From NCBI GenBank assembly GCA_023423935.1, contig JAFAEQ010000075.1, positions 62,001-126,000 on the forward strand: a stretch of 64,000 bases of DNA. The letters are read 5' to 3'. This DNA is from Pseudomonadota bacterium (GTDB taxonomy: Bacteria; Pseudomonadota; Gammaproteobacteria; Steroidobacterales; Steroidobacteraceae). Numbering within the stretch: position 1 is the first letter of the stretch; every line of letters begins with the position of its first letter. Shown piece by piece: positions 9,948 to 18,866 of the stretch. Position numbers and translations under genes: made by a program. The notes beneath the pieces are model-generated. The model worked only from the letters and a program-made list of their open reading frames with translations. It was not told the DNA's origin and did no database searches.

Positions 9948-12500
9948 ATGGAGATAAAGATTCCAGAGCTCGCACTCGTCGTACTGGTCGGTGTCTCCGG
10001 CTCCGGCAAGTCCAGCTTTCCCCGCAAGCATTTCAAGTCGACGGAAATTCTCTCGTCGGACTACTGCCGCGGCCTCGTGTCGGACGATGAGAACGATCAG
10101 GCTGCGACCAAGGATGCGTTCGAGGTCCTGCAGTTCATCGCGAGCAAGCGCCTGAGTGCCGGCAAGCTCACCGTCGTGGATGCGACGAATGTCCAGCCCG
10201 AGGCGCGCAAGCCGCTCATCGCACTGGCCCGCCAGTATCACTGCCTGCCGGTGGTCCTGGTGCTCGACATGCCGGAGCGGCTATGTCGCGATCGCAATGC
10301 CAGCCGTGCCGACCGTGCCTTCGGCGAACATGTCATTCGCAACCAGGCCAGCCAGCTTCGCAAGTCGATCCGCGGACTGGAGCGTGAAGGCTTCCGGCAC
10401 GTGCACGTATTTCGTTCGCCCGAGGAGCTGGATGAATTGACCATCCGGCGCGAACCGCTCTGGAACAACAAGAAGTCCGAAACGGGCCCGTTCGACATCG
10501 TCGGCGATATTCACGGATGCCTGATCGAGGCGATCGAGCTGCTCGGCACGCTCGGTTACGAAGTGACGAAGCGAGACGATCAATACTCGATCTCGCACCC
10601 ACAAGGGCGCAAAGTCGTCTTCGCGGGCGATCTCGTGGACCGCGGACCTGATTCGCCTGGCGTGATCCGGCTCGTCAGTGATGCCGTCAAGTCGGGCGCG
10701 GGCTTCTGCGTTGCTGGCAATCACGACGTGAAACTTTCGCGTGCCTTGCGCGGGCGAGACGTGAAGATCAGCCATGGCCTCGCGGAGTCGCTCGAGCAGC
10801 TCAAGGGCGAATCTGAGGAGTTCCGCAGGTATGCCGCGGAATTTCTCGATGGCCTCGTGAGCCATTATGTCTTCGACGACGGCAAGCTCGTCGTCGCCCA
10901 TGCTGGTCTGCGCGAAGAGATGCACGGGCGCGGCTCGGGTGCCGTCCGACAGTTCGCGATGTACGGCGACACGACGGGCGAGACCGACGAGTATGGCCTG
11001 CCCGTGCGCTACAACTGGGCGGCTGACTATCGCGGCAAGGCGATGGTCGTGTACGGCCACACACCGGTGCCCGAGTCCGAGTGGCTCAACAACACGATCT
11101 GCGTGGACACAGGCTGCGTCTTCGGCGGCAAGCTCACCGCGTTACGCTACCCGGAGCGCGAGCTCGTGTCGGTTGCGGCGAAGCAGGTGTACTACGAACC
11201 GATCCGCCCGCTGCGGTCAGCCATACCCGCAGCTCTGACGGCGCAGCAAACGCTGGATGACCTGCTCGATCTCGAGGATGTTGCTGGTAAGCGCATCATC
11301 GATACGCAGCTCTATCGCAACATCACGATTCGCGAGGAGAACGCGGCCGCCGCGCTCGAAGTAATGAGTCGATTTTCGGCCAACCCGAAGTGGCTCATCT
11401 ACCTGCCGCCCACGATGTCGCCGAGCGAAACGAGCACCATGCCAGGACTGCTCGAGCACCCACAGCAGGCGCTCGACTACTACGCCAAGAACGGCGTGCA
11501 GTCTGTCGTGTGCGAGGAAAAGCATATGGGCTCTCGCGCCGTCGTCGTGATCTGCAGGGACGAGGAGGCTTCCCGGACTCGCTTCGGCGTGACTGGCGAG
11601 GGCCGCGGAATTATTTACACGCGCACTGGCCGTCGCTTCTTCACCGGTGGCAGCCTCGAAGCCGAGATTCTCGATCGTCTCGGGCGCGCGCTCGACGTCG
11701 CGCAGTTCTGGGATCGCTTCGAGACCTCATGGTTCTGTTTCGACTGCGAGGTGATGCCTTGGTCGGTGAAGGCCGAGGATCTGCTACGCGTTCAGTACGC
11801 TCCGACGGGCACGGCGGCGCGCGCCGCGGTGGGAGCAGCGAACGCGCTGATGCAGCAAGCGGCCGCGCGGAACCTTGACCTCGACGGCCTAGCAGAATCG
11901 TTCATCGAACGCGGCAAGCTCGTGCAGCGATATGTCACTGCGTATCGTCAGTACTGCTGGGCGGTGAACAGCGTCGAGGACATCAAGGTCGCGCCATTCC
12001 ATCTGCTGGCGAGCGAAGGCCGAACACACTTCGACAAGCCGCATACATGGCATATGGAAACCTTGGCCGAACTGGCGCGCCATGATCCACGGTGTCTCGT
12101 CGCAACACCTGTGCGCACGGTCGATCTTGCAGACGCGAGCGCAGCCGAAAGCCTGTTCGTCTGGTGGGATGCGCTGACTGGCGCCGGCGGCGAGGGCATC
12201 GTCGTCAAGCCGATGGATTTCATCGCTCGCGGCAGACGCGGCCTGCTGCAACCAGCGATCAAATCCCGCGGGCCTGAATATCTGCGCATCATCTACGGAC
12301 CCGAGTATTCGCGTCCCGAGTTCCTTGAGCGTCTTCGCGAGCGCGGCCTGTCTACGAAGCGAAGCATGGCGCTGCGCGAATTCGCGCTTGGTGTTGAAGG
12401 CCTTGAGCGGTTTGTCCAGCGTGAACCGCTACGCCGCGTGCACGAGTGTGTCTTCGGTGTGCTCGCGATGGAAAGCGAACCGGTCGATCCGCGGCTCTAG
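9948..12500 (+). CDS. pnkp: Bacterial Pnkp, polynucleotide kinase-phosphatase-ligase
   Basis: An 850-residue RNA-repair enzyme, close in length to the Clostridium thermocellum enzyme (870). Three domains are visible. The 5' kinase has the P-loop GVSGSGKSS at 15-23. The binuclear metallophosphatase, which acts on 2',3'-cyclic phosphate, has GDIHGC near 184, GDLVDRGPDS near 227 and GNHD near 261. The ligase-type adenylyltransferase has motif I in EEKHMGSRA near 523, with Lys as the AMP-bearing residue. The ligase step of such proteins needs Hen1, encoded two bases upstream. All key motifs look intact. The longer open frame that starts inside hen1 is not the real start. Confidence 0.96.
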   Translation: MEIKIPELALVVLVGVSGSGKSSFPRKHFKSTEILSSDYCRGLVSDDENDQAATKDAFEVLQFIASKRLSAGKLTVVDATNVQPEARKPLIALARQYHCLPVVLVLDMPERLCRDRNASRADRAFGEHVIRNQASQLRKSIRGLEREGFRHVHVFRSPEELDELTIRREPLWNNKKSETGPFDIVGDIHGCLIEAIELLGTLGYEVTKRDDQYSISHPQGRKVVFAGDLVDRGPDSPGVIRLVSDAVKSGAGFCVAGNHDVKLSRALRGRDVKISHGLAESLEQLKGESEEFRRYAAEFLDGLVSHYVFDDGKLVVAHAGLREEMHGRGSGAVRQFAMYGDTTGETDEYGLPVRYNWAADYRGKAMVVYGHTPVPESEWLNNTICVDTGCVFGGKLTALRYPERELVSVAAKQVYYEPIRPLRSAIPAALTAQQTLDDLLDLEDVAGKRIIDTQLYRNITIREENAAAALEVMSRFSANPKWLIYLPPTMSPSETSTMPGLLEHPQQALDYYAKNGVQSVVCEEKHMGSRAVVVICRDEEASRTRFGVTGEGRGIIYTRTGRRFFTGGSLEAEILDRLGRALDVAQFWDRFETSWFCFDCEVMPWSVKAEDLLRVQYAPTGTAARAAVGAANALMQQAAARNLDLDGLAESFIERGKLVQRYVTAYRQYCWAVNSVEDIKVAPFHLLASEGRTHFDKPHTWHMETLAELARHDPRCLVATPVRTVDLADASAAESLFVWWDALTGAGGEGIVVKPMDFIARGRRGLLQPAIKSRGPEYLRIIYGPEYSRPEFLERLRERGLSTKRSMALREFALGVEGLERFVQREPLRRVHECVFGVLAMESEPVDPRL

Positions 12501-12507
12501 CGCCATA

Positions 12508-12672
12508 CTACTTGCGACAATGGCCCGACCCGTCGGGCAGAATCCTGCGATCGTGATCTTCGCAGGCGCCAGGAATCTTAGGCCCTTCGTGCGCGATGTA
12601 GCTCCGCTGGAACAGGATGAGAGCGCGGTGGCGGCTGGGATTGTGCCTGAGCCTATAAGGAGGCGCTTCCAT
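12508..12672 (-). CDS. Possible small protein, unknown
   Basis: A 54-codon frame between the pnkp stop and the scar. It begins MEAPPYRLRHNPS and ends in the stretch RRILPDGSGHCRK, rich in Arg, His, Pro and Cys. No ribosome binding site stands out and I do not recognise the product. Its end lies only eight bases from the pnkp stop on the other strand. It could be a real short gene, the remnant C-terminus of a lost gene, or chance. Confidence 0.25.
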   Translation of the reverse strand: MEAPPYRLRHNPSRHRALILFQRSYIAHEGPKIPGACEDHDRRILPDGSGHCRK

Positions 12673-12683
12673 TTGAAATTCAA

Positions 12684-12895
12684 TCACCCCTTGATGCAGA
12701 TCACCTGCTTCAAGGTATGCGCGATATCGACCAGGTCGGTCTGGTTGGCCATGAGCTCGTCGGCACGAGGCCCGAGAGCGCGATGTTGATCACCCACCAG
12801 TTGAGGCTCTGCGCAAGTGCAGCTGGTGGTCGACCGAATCGCGCCATGAGCCAGCCCAGAGCGAGGGACACTCCGAGCAATAGTAGTGAATGCAT
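12684..12895 (-). pseudogene. Deletion scar: AEC permease start fused to rtcB end
   Basis: Reading leftward from an ATG at 12895, the first 44 or so codons encode an AEC-permease N-terminus (ARFGRPPAALAQSLNWWVIN), closely similar to the intact gene at 58-954. At 12762/12763 the homology stops and the rest matches the last 22-24 codons of RtcB (ANQTDLVDIAHTLKQVICIK and stop), about 93% identical in DNA to 17037-17113. Bases 12763-12800 match 822-859 of the intact permease almost exactly. The two parts are in different frames, so no fusion protein of use is made. This is what remains of a second permease-rtcB arrangement after an internal deletion. Confidence 0.85.
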
Positions 12896-13021
12896 TCGGC
12901 AGCGATCTCGCCCAAGGATTGAACACGGATGATCGTGAGTGTATCGGATCCAGACTCGTGGTCCGTGCGAGCCGCCAAGCACCTCGCTTATCTCGAGGCG
13001 CCGCAGATCAGCCCCGCATCA

Positions 13022-15409
13022 TCACTTGCCGGTCGTGCTGGTTAGGGTGGAGCTTGGAGTGTGAGTCGCAGAATGCGCGCGGTCCGGCACCAGGCCTAGC
13101 GAAATCATGGTGCTCAACAGGGCCCGCTGCTCTGACTCGCGCCGGCTCATCAAGCTCATGAATTGGATGAATTGCGGCTCCGCTCGCAGAGAATCGAATG
13201 CAGGGTCGACCTCGAATTCATGCCAATGGTTGGCCATACCACCGAAAGGAACCATCGCAAGCTCACGCAATGCTTCCTCCTTGCGACCGAGCAAGGCAAA
13301 CACTCGCGTACGCGCGACTGGGAACCATAGGTTGCCGCGCCGATAAGTCACCGCCGCAGTGTGCATGCGCTCGAGCGCGAGCTCTAACAACTGTTGTGCC
13401 CGCGTCGATTCTCCTGCGCGTCGATACAGCTGAGCGAGTGCAATGAGATCGGAGCAATCATCGCCCATGGGTACGGCGTAAGCGGGCCTTCCATCGGTCC
13501 ACGTGAGGTCGCGCCGGCGCTCGAGGTAGTCGATCGCACGCCGGTATTGCCGGGTCTCCAGCGCATCCATGAGGATCGCGAATGCCTGACCGTCCGGCTC
13601 TGCCTGCCTGTTTCGATTTTCATAGAGTGCCTTCGTGGCCTGCGTCCATTCGCGGCGATGCGTGTAGATCGCGTTGCGACTGATGCTGCTGTCGTCATCT
13701 GTCGCCAGGTTCTGGGCCGCTTCGACGTCGCCCACGGAGAGGTACATATGAATCAGGAAATTGCGCACCCAGGTGGAGCTCGGCTCCAGCTTCAAGGCCT
13801 CTTCGGCCAGTTTGATGCCCTCAGCCATCCTGCCCTGGCAGCAGAAGCGCAGCTCGCCCAGACGGGTCAAGGCGGGAAAGTAATTCGGATCCAGCGTGAG
13901 TGCCTTGAGCAACAGCGGTTCGATCTCTGCAACCCTGTCGGTACGGCGATACAGCAGCGCGACGACTTTCTCGGTGAGGTACAGAGGTTCGAGCGGGTCC
14001 AACTGGATGGCGCGGTCCAGGTGTTCGAGCCGCTCATCGGTCACCTGCGGACCTTCATTGCTCTTCCAGTCCAATATGCGCGAGAGGCCGAAGTGAGCAC
14101 GCGCGGAATTCGGCTCCAACTCAACGGCGCGCCGGCCATACATTTCCGCCCTCTCGAGATCGTCCTCCATCGCGGCAAGGGTTTCGTACGCATCGGCGTT
14201 CGCGGCATCGAGCTGCAGGGCACGTTCCAGTAGTGGGCGTACGTCGTGCTGTGTCTGCTGCCATTGCACATCGACTGTATCGCTGAAGTGGAAATCGAGC
14301 GCGCGACGCTTTGCGGACGCAATGGCGCTGTAGGCGGCCGAGAATTCCGGATCGAAATTGATCGCCTGCTCGTAATGCTCTATGGCCGCACGAATATCCC
14401 CGGCTCGAAAGGTCGCGACCAGCTCGCGCCCGCGCAGATACTCCAGATACGCATCGAGATTGCTGGTGCCATGACCCGAAAGCCGTTGTTCTGCGCTGGC
14501 ATCCAGCGTGAGCTTCATGGCGCTCGCGACTTTGCGAGCGATTTCGTCCTGCACGGCGAATAGATCGCGCGTGGGACGATCGAACTTCACCGACCACACA
14601 TGATTGCCGGTCGCCGCATCGATCAATTGTGCCGTGACGCGCATCTGATCCGCATCGCGTTGCACACTGCCCTCGAGCACGAAACGAGCCTTGAGCCGTC
14701 GACCGATCTCGGGGACCTCCAGCCGCTCACCGCGAAATGCAAAGGAGGACGTGCGCGCGATCACGGTCAGCTGATGCAGCGTCGCGAGCTGATGAAGAAT
14801 CGTCTCGGCGATACCGAACGCCAGGAAGTCATCGCTTTGATGCGCGTTGAGATTCTCGAACGGCAGCACGGCCACGGTTCGTGGCGGCAATTCAACGGCG
14901 GCAGCAAGCGCACGCGTTTCGCGTCGCTGTGACTGATCGAGCCAGAGCCAGCCTGCCATCGCTGCAATTACGGCGATACCCGCAACGATTGCTGCCCAGC
15001 GCCAACGGTTTCGCGAAACAGGGGCCATCGCCCCATCGAGTATGGCAATGGGAGGACTCGGCTCGACGAGGTCGCCCGACGCTGCCGTGTCCAGCGAACC
15101 GATGAACCGATAGCCGCGGCGTGGAATGGTTTCGACGTAGCGCGGCGATTCGGGATCGTCCTCGAGCGCGGCACGCAGTTTGCGCACTGCAGTATTGAGC
15201 CCGTTCTCGAAATCGACGACGCCCGTGGGCCAGAGCCGCGCAATCAGGGATTCGCGGGTGACGACTTCGCCCGGCACTTCCAACAAAGCGATCAATACCT
15301 GCAGCGGCTGATCCTGCAGTCGCACAGTGCGCTCGCCCCGTGTGAGCTCGCCACTCGTCGTGCACAAGGTCCAGCCATCGAACCGAATTGAACCGCGCGA
15401 GGAATTCAT
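13022..15409 (-). CDS. CadC-like membrane regulator: winged helix, TM segment, TPR
   Basis: A 795-residue putative one-component regulator. Residues 1-110 form an OmpR/PhoB-type winged helix (LQVLIALLEVPGEVVTRESL and YVETIPRRGYRF are typical). One membrane segment follows at about 135-155 (WAAIVAGIAVIAAMAGWLWL). Then comes a TolB/FlgO-like domain (TVAVLPFENLNA with VLEGSVQRDADQMRVTAQLI), and the C-terminal half consists of TPR-like repeats. The DNA-binding part is cytosolic and the TPR part should face the periplasm. The start ATG at 15409 gives MNSSRGSIRFDGW, the usual beginning; the open frame extends 75 bases further. It is divergent from the haloperoxidase gene, which could be its target. 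Confidence 0.85.
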   Translation of the reverse strand: MNSSRGSIRFDGWTLCTTSGELTRGERTVRLQDQPLQVLIALLEVPGEVVTRESLIARLWPTGVVDFENGLNTAVRKLRAALEDDPESPRYVETIPRRGYRFIGSLDTAASGDLVEPSPPIAILDGAMAPVSRNRWRWAAIVAGIAVIAAMAGWLWLDQSQRRETRALAAAVELPPRTVAVLPFENLNAHQSDDFLAFGIAETILHQLATLHQLTVIARTSSFAFRGERLEVPEIGRRLKARFVLEGSVQRDADQMRVTAQLIDAATGNHVWSVKFDRPTRDLFAVQDEIARKVASAMKLTLDASAEQRLSGHGTSNLDAYLEYLRGRELVATFRAGDIRAAIEHYEQAINFDPEFSAAYSAIASAKRRALDFHFSDTVDVQWQQTQHDVRPLLERALQLDAANADAYETLAAMEDDLERAEMYGRRAVELEPNSARAHFGLSRILDWKSNEGPQVTDERLEHLDRAIQLDPLEPLYLTEKVVALLYRRTDRVAEIEPLLLKALTLDPNYFPALTRLGELRFCCQGRMAEGIKLAEEALKLEPSSTWVRNFLIHMYLSVGDVEAAQNLATDDDSSISRNAIYTHRREWTQATKALYENRNRQAEPDGQAFAILMDALETRQYRRAIDYLERRRDLTWTDGRPAYAVPMGDDCSDLIALAQLYRRAGESTRAQQLLELALERMHTAAVTYRRGNLWFPVARTRVFALLGRKEEALRELAMVPFGGMANHWHEFEVDPAFDSLRAEPQFIQFMSLMSRRESEQRALLSTMISLGLVPDRAHSATHTPSSTLTSTTGK

Positions 15410-15600
15410 CGCAGATCCGGCATGGATGCCTTCGTGATGAGCTGCCAGCAGGTCGGAGCTGTCTGCGCGAAACATCATAAACAAGACAGGTACGGTACAG
15501 AACTAATCCATGGTGTAGCGACCTGGCGTGCTCCTAGTTTTTCTCTGCCCGGCAGCGGTCGGACCGCTTGCTATATCAATCGAGTTACAGGGAGAAGAAT

Positions 15601-16866
15601 ATGAGACGCTCAAACGTATTACGTCGTATTGCCCATCATGGCGCGCTGATTTCGCTCGGCCTATTGATACTTCCCGTCGTCGGCCAGGCCGACATCGTTA
15701 CCGACTGGACGGCCGTCACGACCTCCGCCGTCGTTGCGGGTGCACCGCGCGCAGGCGCTGTCGAATTCGCGATCGTGCATGCCGCCATGTACGACGCGGT
15801 GAATGCGATCGATAAGAGCTACGAGGTCTACAAAGTGGATCCGGTCGCGCCGACGCGGGGTGCTTCAACCGATGCTGCCGCCGCGGCGGCGGCTTATCAG
15901 ACGCTCAAGGGGCTTTTCCCCGCGCAGGCCACGACCCTGGATGCGGCATACGCCACATCGATCGCAACGATCCCCTCGGGCATGGCGAAAGCCCGCGGCA
16001 TCGCGATCGGTGAGGAAGTGGCAGCACGCATGCTGGAACTGCGCGCGAATGATGGTCGCACCGCGGTCGTGCCTTACGTGTTTGGCACGGGTGCGGGCGT
16101 GTATCAGCAAACGCCAGCGCCTTATCCGCCCACCGGACCCGTCAACACGTTTCTGCCGCAGGTCACGCCCATGGTGCTGCTGAGTCCCTGGCAGTTCCGT
16201 GCCTATGGACCTCCGGGCTTGAGCAGCGCTCGCTACACGAAGGACCTGCAGGAAGTTCGTGCGTACGGCTCGCTCACCAGCACGGTTCGCACGGAGGAGC
16301 AGTCCGAGATCGCGCGTTTCCACACGGAAAATCCAAATCAGTTCTGGGGCAGGAATCTGGGCAACCTGGCCGCGAGTCGAAAATTGGGGACGGTCCGCAG
16401 CGCGCGTCTGATGGCGCTGCTGGCGTTCGCTCAGGCGGATGCCGCCATCGCCTGCTTCGATTCCAAGTATGTGTACAACTTCTGGCGCCCCGTCACGGCC
16501 ATTCAACAGGCCGACATCGACGGCAACCCGGCGACGCAGGCCGATCCTTCGTGGGTAGCGTATGTCGGCACGCCACCGCATCCCGAATACCCGGCCGCTC
16601 ATGGCTGTGTGGCCGGTGCCGTCGCAGCCACGCTCGCGAGCTACTTCGGCACGCATCAGGTGCGCTTTCAAATGAACAGTCTGGTCACAGGAACGACGCA
16701 CTACTACAAGACGACGGATGAGCTGGTGCGCGAAGTCGAGAACGCTCGCGTGTACGGCGGCATGCACTTCCGCAACTCAGTCGAACATGGCGTGCGCCTG
16801 GGCAAAGCCGTCGCGAAATGGATCGAACACAACGCCCTGGAGCGGCGCGCCCACTCGCATCCGTGA
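15601..16866 (+). CDS. Vanadium-dependent haloperoxidase / PAP2-family secreted protein
   Basis: A 421-residue protein with a signal peptide (first 31 residues, cleavage near GQA-D). The three vanadate/phosphate-binding motifs of the haloperoxidase-PAP2 superfamily are present: K-x6-RP in KYVYNFWRP, the P-x-x-H-G motif in YPAAHGC, and R-x4-H in FRNSVEHG. It is therefore a periplasmic haloperoxidase or acid phosphatase; the sequence does not decide which. The ATG at 15601 has GGGAGAAG just before it; an upstream in-frame start lacks a binding site. A winged-helix regulator gene is divergent, with a 191-base gap between the starts. Confidence 0.88.
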   Translation: MRRSNVLRRIAHHGALISLGLLILPVVGQADIVTDWTAVTTSAVVAGAPRAGAVEFAIVHAAMYDAVNAIDKSYEVYKVDPVAPTRGASTDAAAAAAAYQTLKGLFPAQATTLDAAYATSIATIPSGMAKARGIAIGEEVAARMLELRANDGRTAVVPYVFGTGAGVYQQTPAPYPPTGPVNTFLPQVTPMVLLSPWQFRAYGPPGLSSARYTKDLQEVRAYGSLTSTVRTEEQSEIARFHTENPNQFWGRNLGNLAASRKLGTVRSARLMALLAFAQADAAIACFDSKYVYNFWRPVTAIQQADIDGNPATQADPSWVAYVGTPPHPEYPAAHGCVAGAVAATLASYFGTHQVRFQMNSLVTGTTHYYKTTDELVREVENARVYGGMHFRNSVEHGVRLGKAVAKWIEHNALERRAHSHP

Positions 16867-16883
16867 GAGAAGAAGCAAGAAGG

Positions 16884-16920
16884 GATCGAAGACCGGGTGT
16901 TAAAGCTCGGTCTCTCGATC
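16884..16920 (+). terminator. Possible hairpin after the haloperoxidase gene
   Basis: Imperfect inverted repeat: GATCGAAGACCG pairs with CGGTCTCTCGATC around a loop of about 12 bases, 17 bases after the stop of the haloperoxidase gene and before the convergent rtcB gene. There is no T run, so it may be a weak or bidirectional terminator. Confidence 0.35.
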
Positions 16921-17033
16921 GACGTCAGGGAATCTCTGATCAATTCGCCACTTGCAACCATCGTTGCTTCGCCCATCGAAGCATTTCAACCCGTTGCAGA
17001 CTTGCGAAGGTCCGGGAAGTCGATCAATCAGAG

Positions 17034-18242
17034 CTAGCCCTTGATGCAGATCACTTGCTTCAAGGTATGCGCGATATCGACGAGATCGGTCTGGTTGGCC
17101 ATGACCTCATCGATGTTCTTGTAGGCCGCGGGAATCTCATCGACGACGCCGCCGTCCTTGCGACACTCGACACCTTCGGTCTGTTGCGCGAGGTCGAAGC
17201 GGTTGAAGCGTCGTTTCGCCTCGGTGCGGCTCATGCGACGACCCGCGCCGTGCGAGCACGAGCAGAATGATTCCGGATTGCCTTTGCCGCGCACGATGTA
17301 TGAGCGTGCGCCCATGCTGCCGGGGATGATGCCCATCTGTCCTTCGCGCGCACTGATGGCACCTTTGCGCGTGATGAACAGCTTCTCGCCGAAGTGCTGT
17401 TCGACGGCGACGTAGTTGTGATGGCAATTGATCGCTTCACCGTCAGTCCTGAAGGGCGGCAGATGCTTCGCGAGCGCATCGAGCACGAGCTTCATCATCA
17501 TGCTGCGATTGAGCAGCGCATAGTCCTGAGCCCAGTCGACAGCTTCGACATAATCATCGAACAAGTCCGAGCCTTCGCTGAAGTACGCGAGATCGCGATC
17601 GGGCACGTTGATGTGATGACGCTGGATGTCTTTGCGCGCGGCTTCGATGAAGTAACGTCCGAAGACATTGCCGATGCCGCGCGAGCCCGAATGCAGCATC
17701 ACCCACACGCGCTGGGATTCGTCGAGGCACAGCTCGATGAAATGATTGCCACCGCCCAGCGTGCCGAGCTGACACACCCACGTGCGCGCAAACTGGCGCT
17801 GCATCTTCATGACGCCGCCATGCTTCTTCACGATGGCATCCAGCCGATCGCTCAAGGTTCGCGCCAGACGCGCATGCGCACTGCCTCGCACCTTGTCGGA
17901 TTCATGCATGTCGAATCCGACGGGAACAGCGGCTTCGATCTCACTACGCACCTTCGCGAGATTCTCTGGCAGGTCGCTGGCAGTAAGCGTCAGACGCACG
18001 GCATTCATGCCGCAGCCGATATCGACGCCGACGGCCGCGGGAATGATTGCTTGCTTGGTCGCGATCACGCTGCCCACCGTCGCACCGATGCCATGATGAA
18101 CGTCAGGCATCGCCGCGACATGGCTGTACACGATCGGCAGCTGCGCCACATTGATCAGCTGCTGCATGGCATCGTGCTCGATGTCTTTGGTGAAGACTTT
18201 CACCGGCACGCGGCCTTTGTTGAGCGTCAGTTGGACAGGCAT
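17034..18242 (-). CDS. rtcB: RtcB RNA ligase
   Basis: A 402-residue GTP-dependent RNA ligase that joins 2',3'-cyclic phosphate or 3'-phosphate ends to 5'-OH ends; E. coli RtcB has 408 residues. Metal and nucleotide motifs are intact: MPDVHHG, VGVDIGCGMNA, GGGNHFIE, and SHGAGR, whose His carries GMP. The C-terminus ends HTLKQVICIKG, the normal active-site tail. The ATG at 18242 gives MPVQLTLNKG. It stands alone: no rtcA or rtcR is adjacent. Its last codons are duplicated at 12684-12762 next to pnkp, which links it to the RNA-repair pair. Confidence 0.96.
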   Translation of the reverse strand: MPVQLTLNKGRVPVKVFTKDIEHDAMQQLINVAQLPIVYSHVAAMPDVHHGIGATVGSVIATKQAIIPAAVGVDIGCGMNAVRLTLTASDLPENLAKVRSEIEAAVPVGFDMHESDKVRGSAHARLARTLSDRLDAIVKKHGGVMKMQRQFARTWVCQLGTLGGGNHFIELCLDESQRVWVMLHSGSRGIGNVFGRYFIEAARKDIQRHHINVPDRDLAYFSEGSDLFDDYVEAVDWAQDYALLNRSMMMKLVLDALAKHLPPFRTDGEAINCHHNYVAVEQHFGEKLFITRKGAISAREGQMGIIPGSMGARSYIVRGKGNPESFCSCSHGAGRRMSRTEAKRRFNRFDLAQQTEGVECRKDGGVVDEIPAAYKNIDEVMANQTDLVDIAHTLKQVICIKG

Positions 18243-18271
18243 CGGAGAAGCTACGAGGGAAGCTACTAGGG

Positions 18272-18850
18272 ATCAGTCGGCTAGTCTGCTAGCAAGAAGT
18301 TGAGAGTGGTCGCTCTCGAGCGGGGCGGCGGAACAAACGCTGCTTGATCGAATCGAGCACGGGCCCCATAAGGCTGCGAGCTAAACCTCAGGCTCTGGCT
18401 AGCGGACAAGCAGTCTAGTTGGCCAGTAACTTGGTAGAAAGCTGCTAGTGACAACAGCAGATTCGGCAGTGATGTCACCCCAACGTAGGCCCGGAGGGAG
18501 TTACCCCCGGAAGAGGTCACCCCGGCGAAGGCCGGGGTCCATGCCTTGTGAGCCACGGGGAATCCCGCGTGAGATCCCGGCCTTCGACAGGCCTTCGCCG
18601 GGATGACGACAAAAGTCAGCACTCTCGAATCAGTCGTTAAGTGCACCAGGCGGTCAGTCGCTAGCCAGAAGTAGCAATGTCGCTCTCTTATAGAACTCTC
18701 ACTCTGGCTAGCGGACTAGCAGCTAGTGGGCTAGACGCTTCCATGGCAGGTGCCAGGTGGTCAGTCGGCTAGTCTGCTAGCCAAAAGTAAGAGTGGCCGC
18801 TCTCGAGCTTGGGCTCTGGCTAGCGGACCAGCAGTCTAGTTGGCTAGCAG
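18272..18850. repeat. CTAG-rich imperfect palindromic repeat, three copies
   Basis: Non-coding gap of about 620 bases between rtcB and the next gene. Three related units lie at about 18272-18426, 18651-18733 and 18759-18850. Each starts CAGTCGGCTAGTCTGCTAGC or a close variant and ends CTCTGGCTAGCGGAC...CAGTCTAGTTGGC, so the two ends are nearly inverted copies. The first unit carries about 70 extra bases in its loop. The tetranucleotide CTAG occurs about sixteen times here, although it is rare elsewhere in the window. No open frame in the tract looks like a gene. Confidence 0.8.
18516..18607. repeat. REP-like palindromic element
   Basis: The element begins GTCACCCCGGCGAAGGCCGG and ends GGCCTTCGCCGGGATGAC, so its ends are inverted copies of each other. 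This is the layout of the dispersed 'GTCAT-CCCGGCGAAGGCCGG' palindromes common in high-GC proteobacteria. It lies between copies one and two of the CTAG-rich repeat. Confidence 0.75.
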
Positions 18851-18866
18851 CTTGCGTAGCCCGCGA

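Noticed and set aside
12429..12683. 84-codon frame with a signal-like start, antisense to the pnkp end
   Set aside because: Overlaps pnkp, and the apparent signal peptide is probably chance; another frame in the same gap is slightly more protein-like.
18281..18646. 121-codon frame in the repeat tract
   Set aside because: Built of the CTAG-rich repeat and the REP-like element; no protein-like composition.
18272..18850. CRISPR array
   Set aside because: Three unequal, palindromic copies with irregular spacing and no cas genes.
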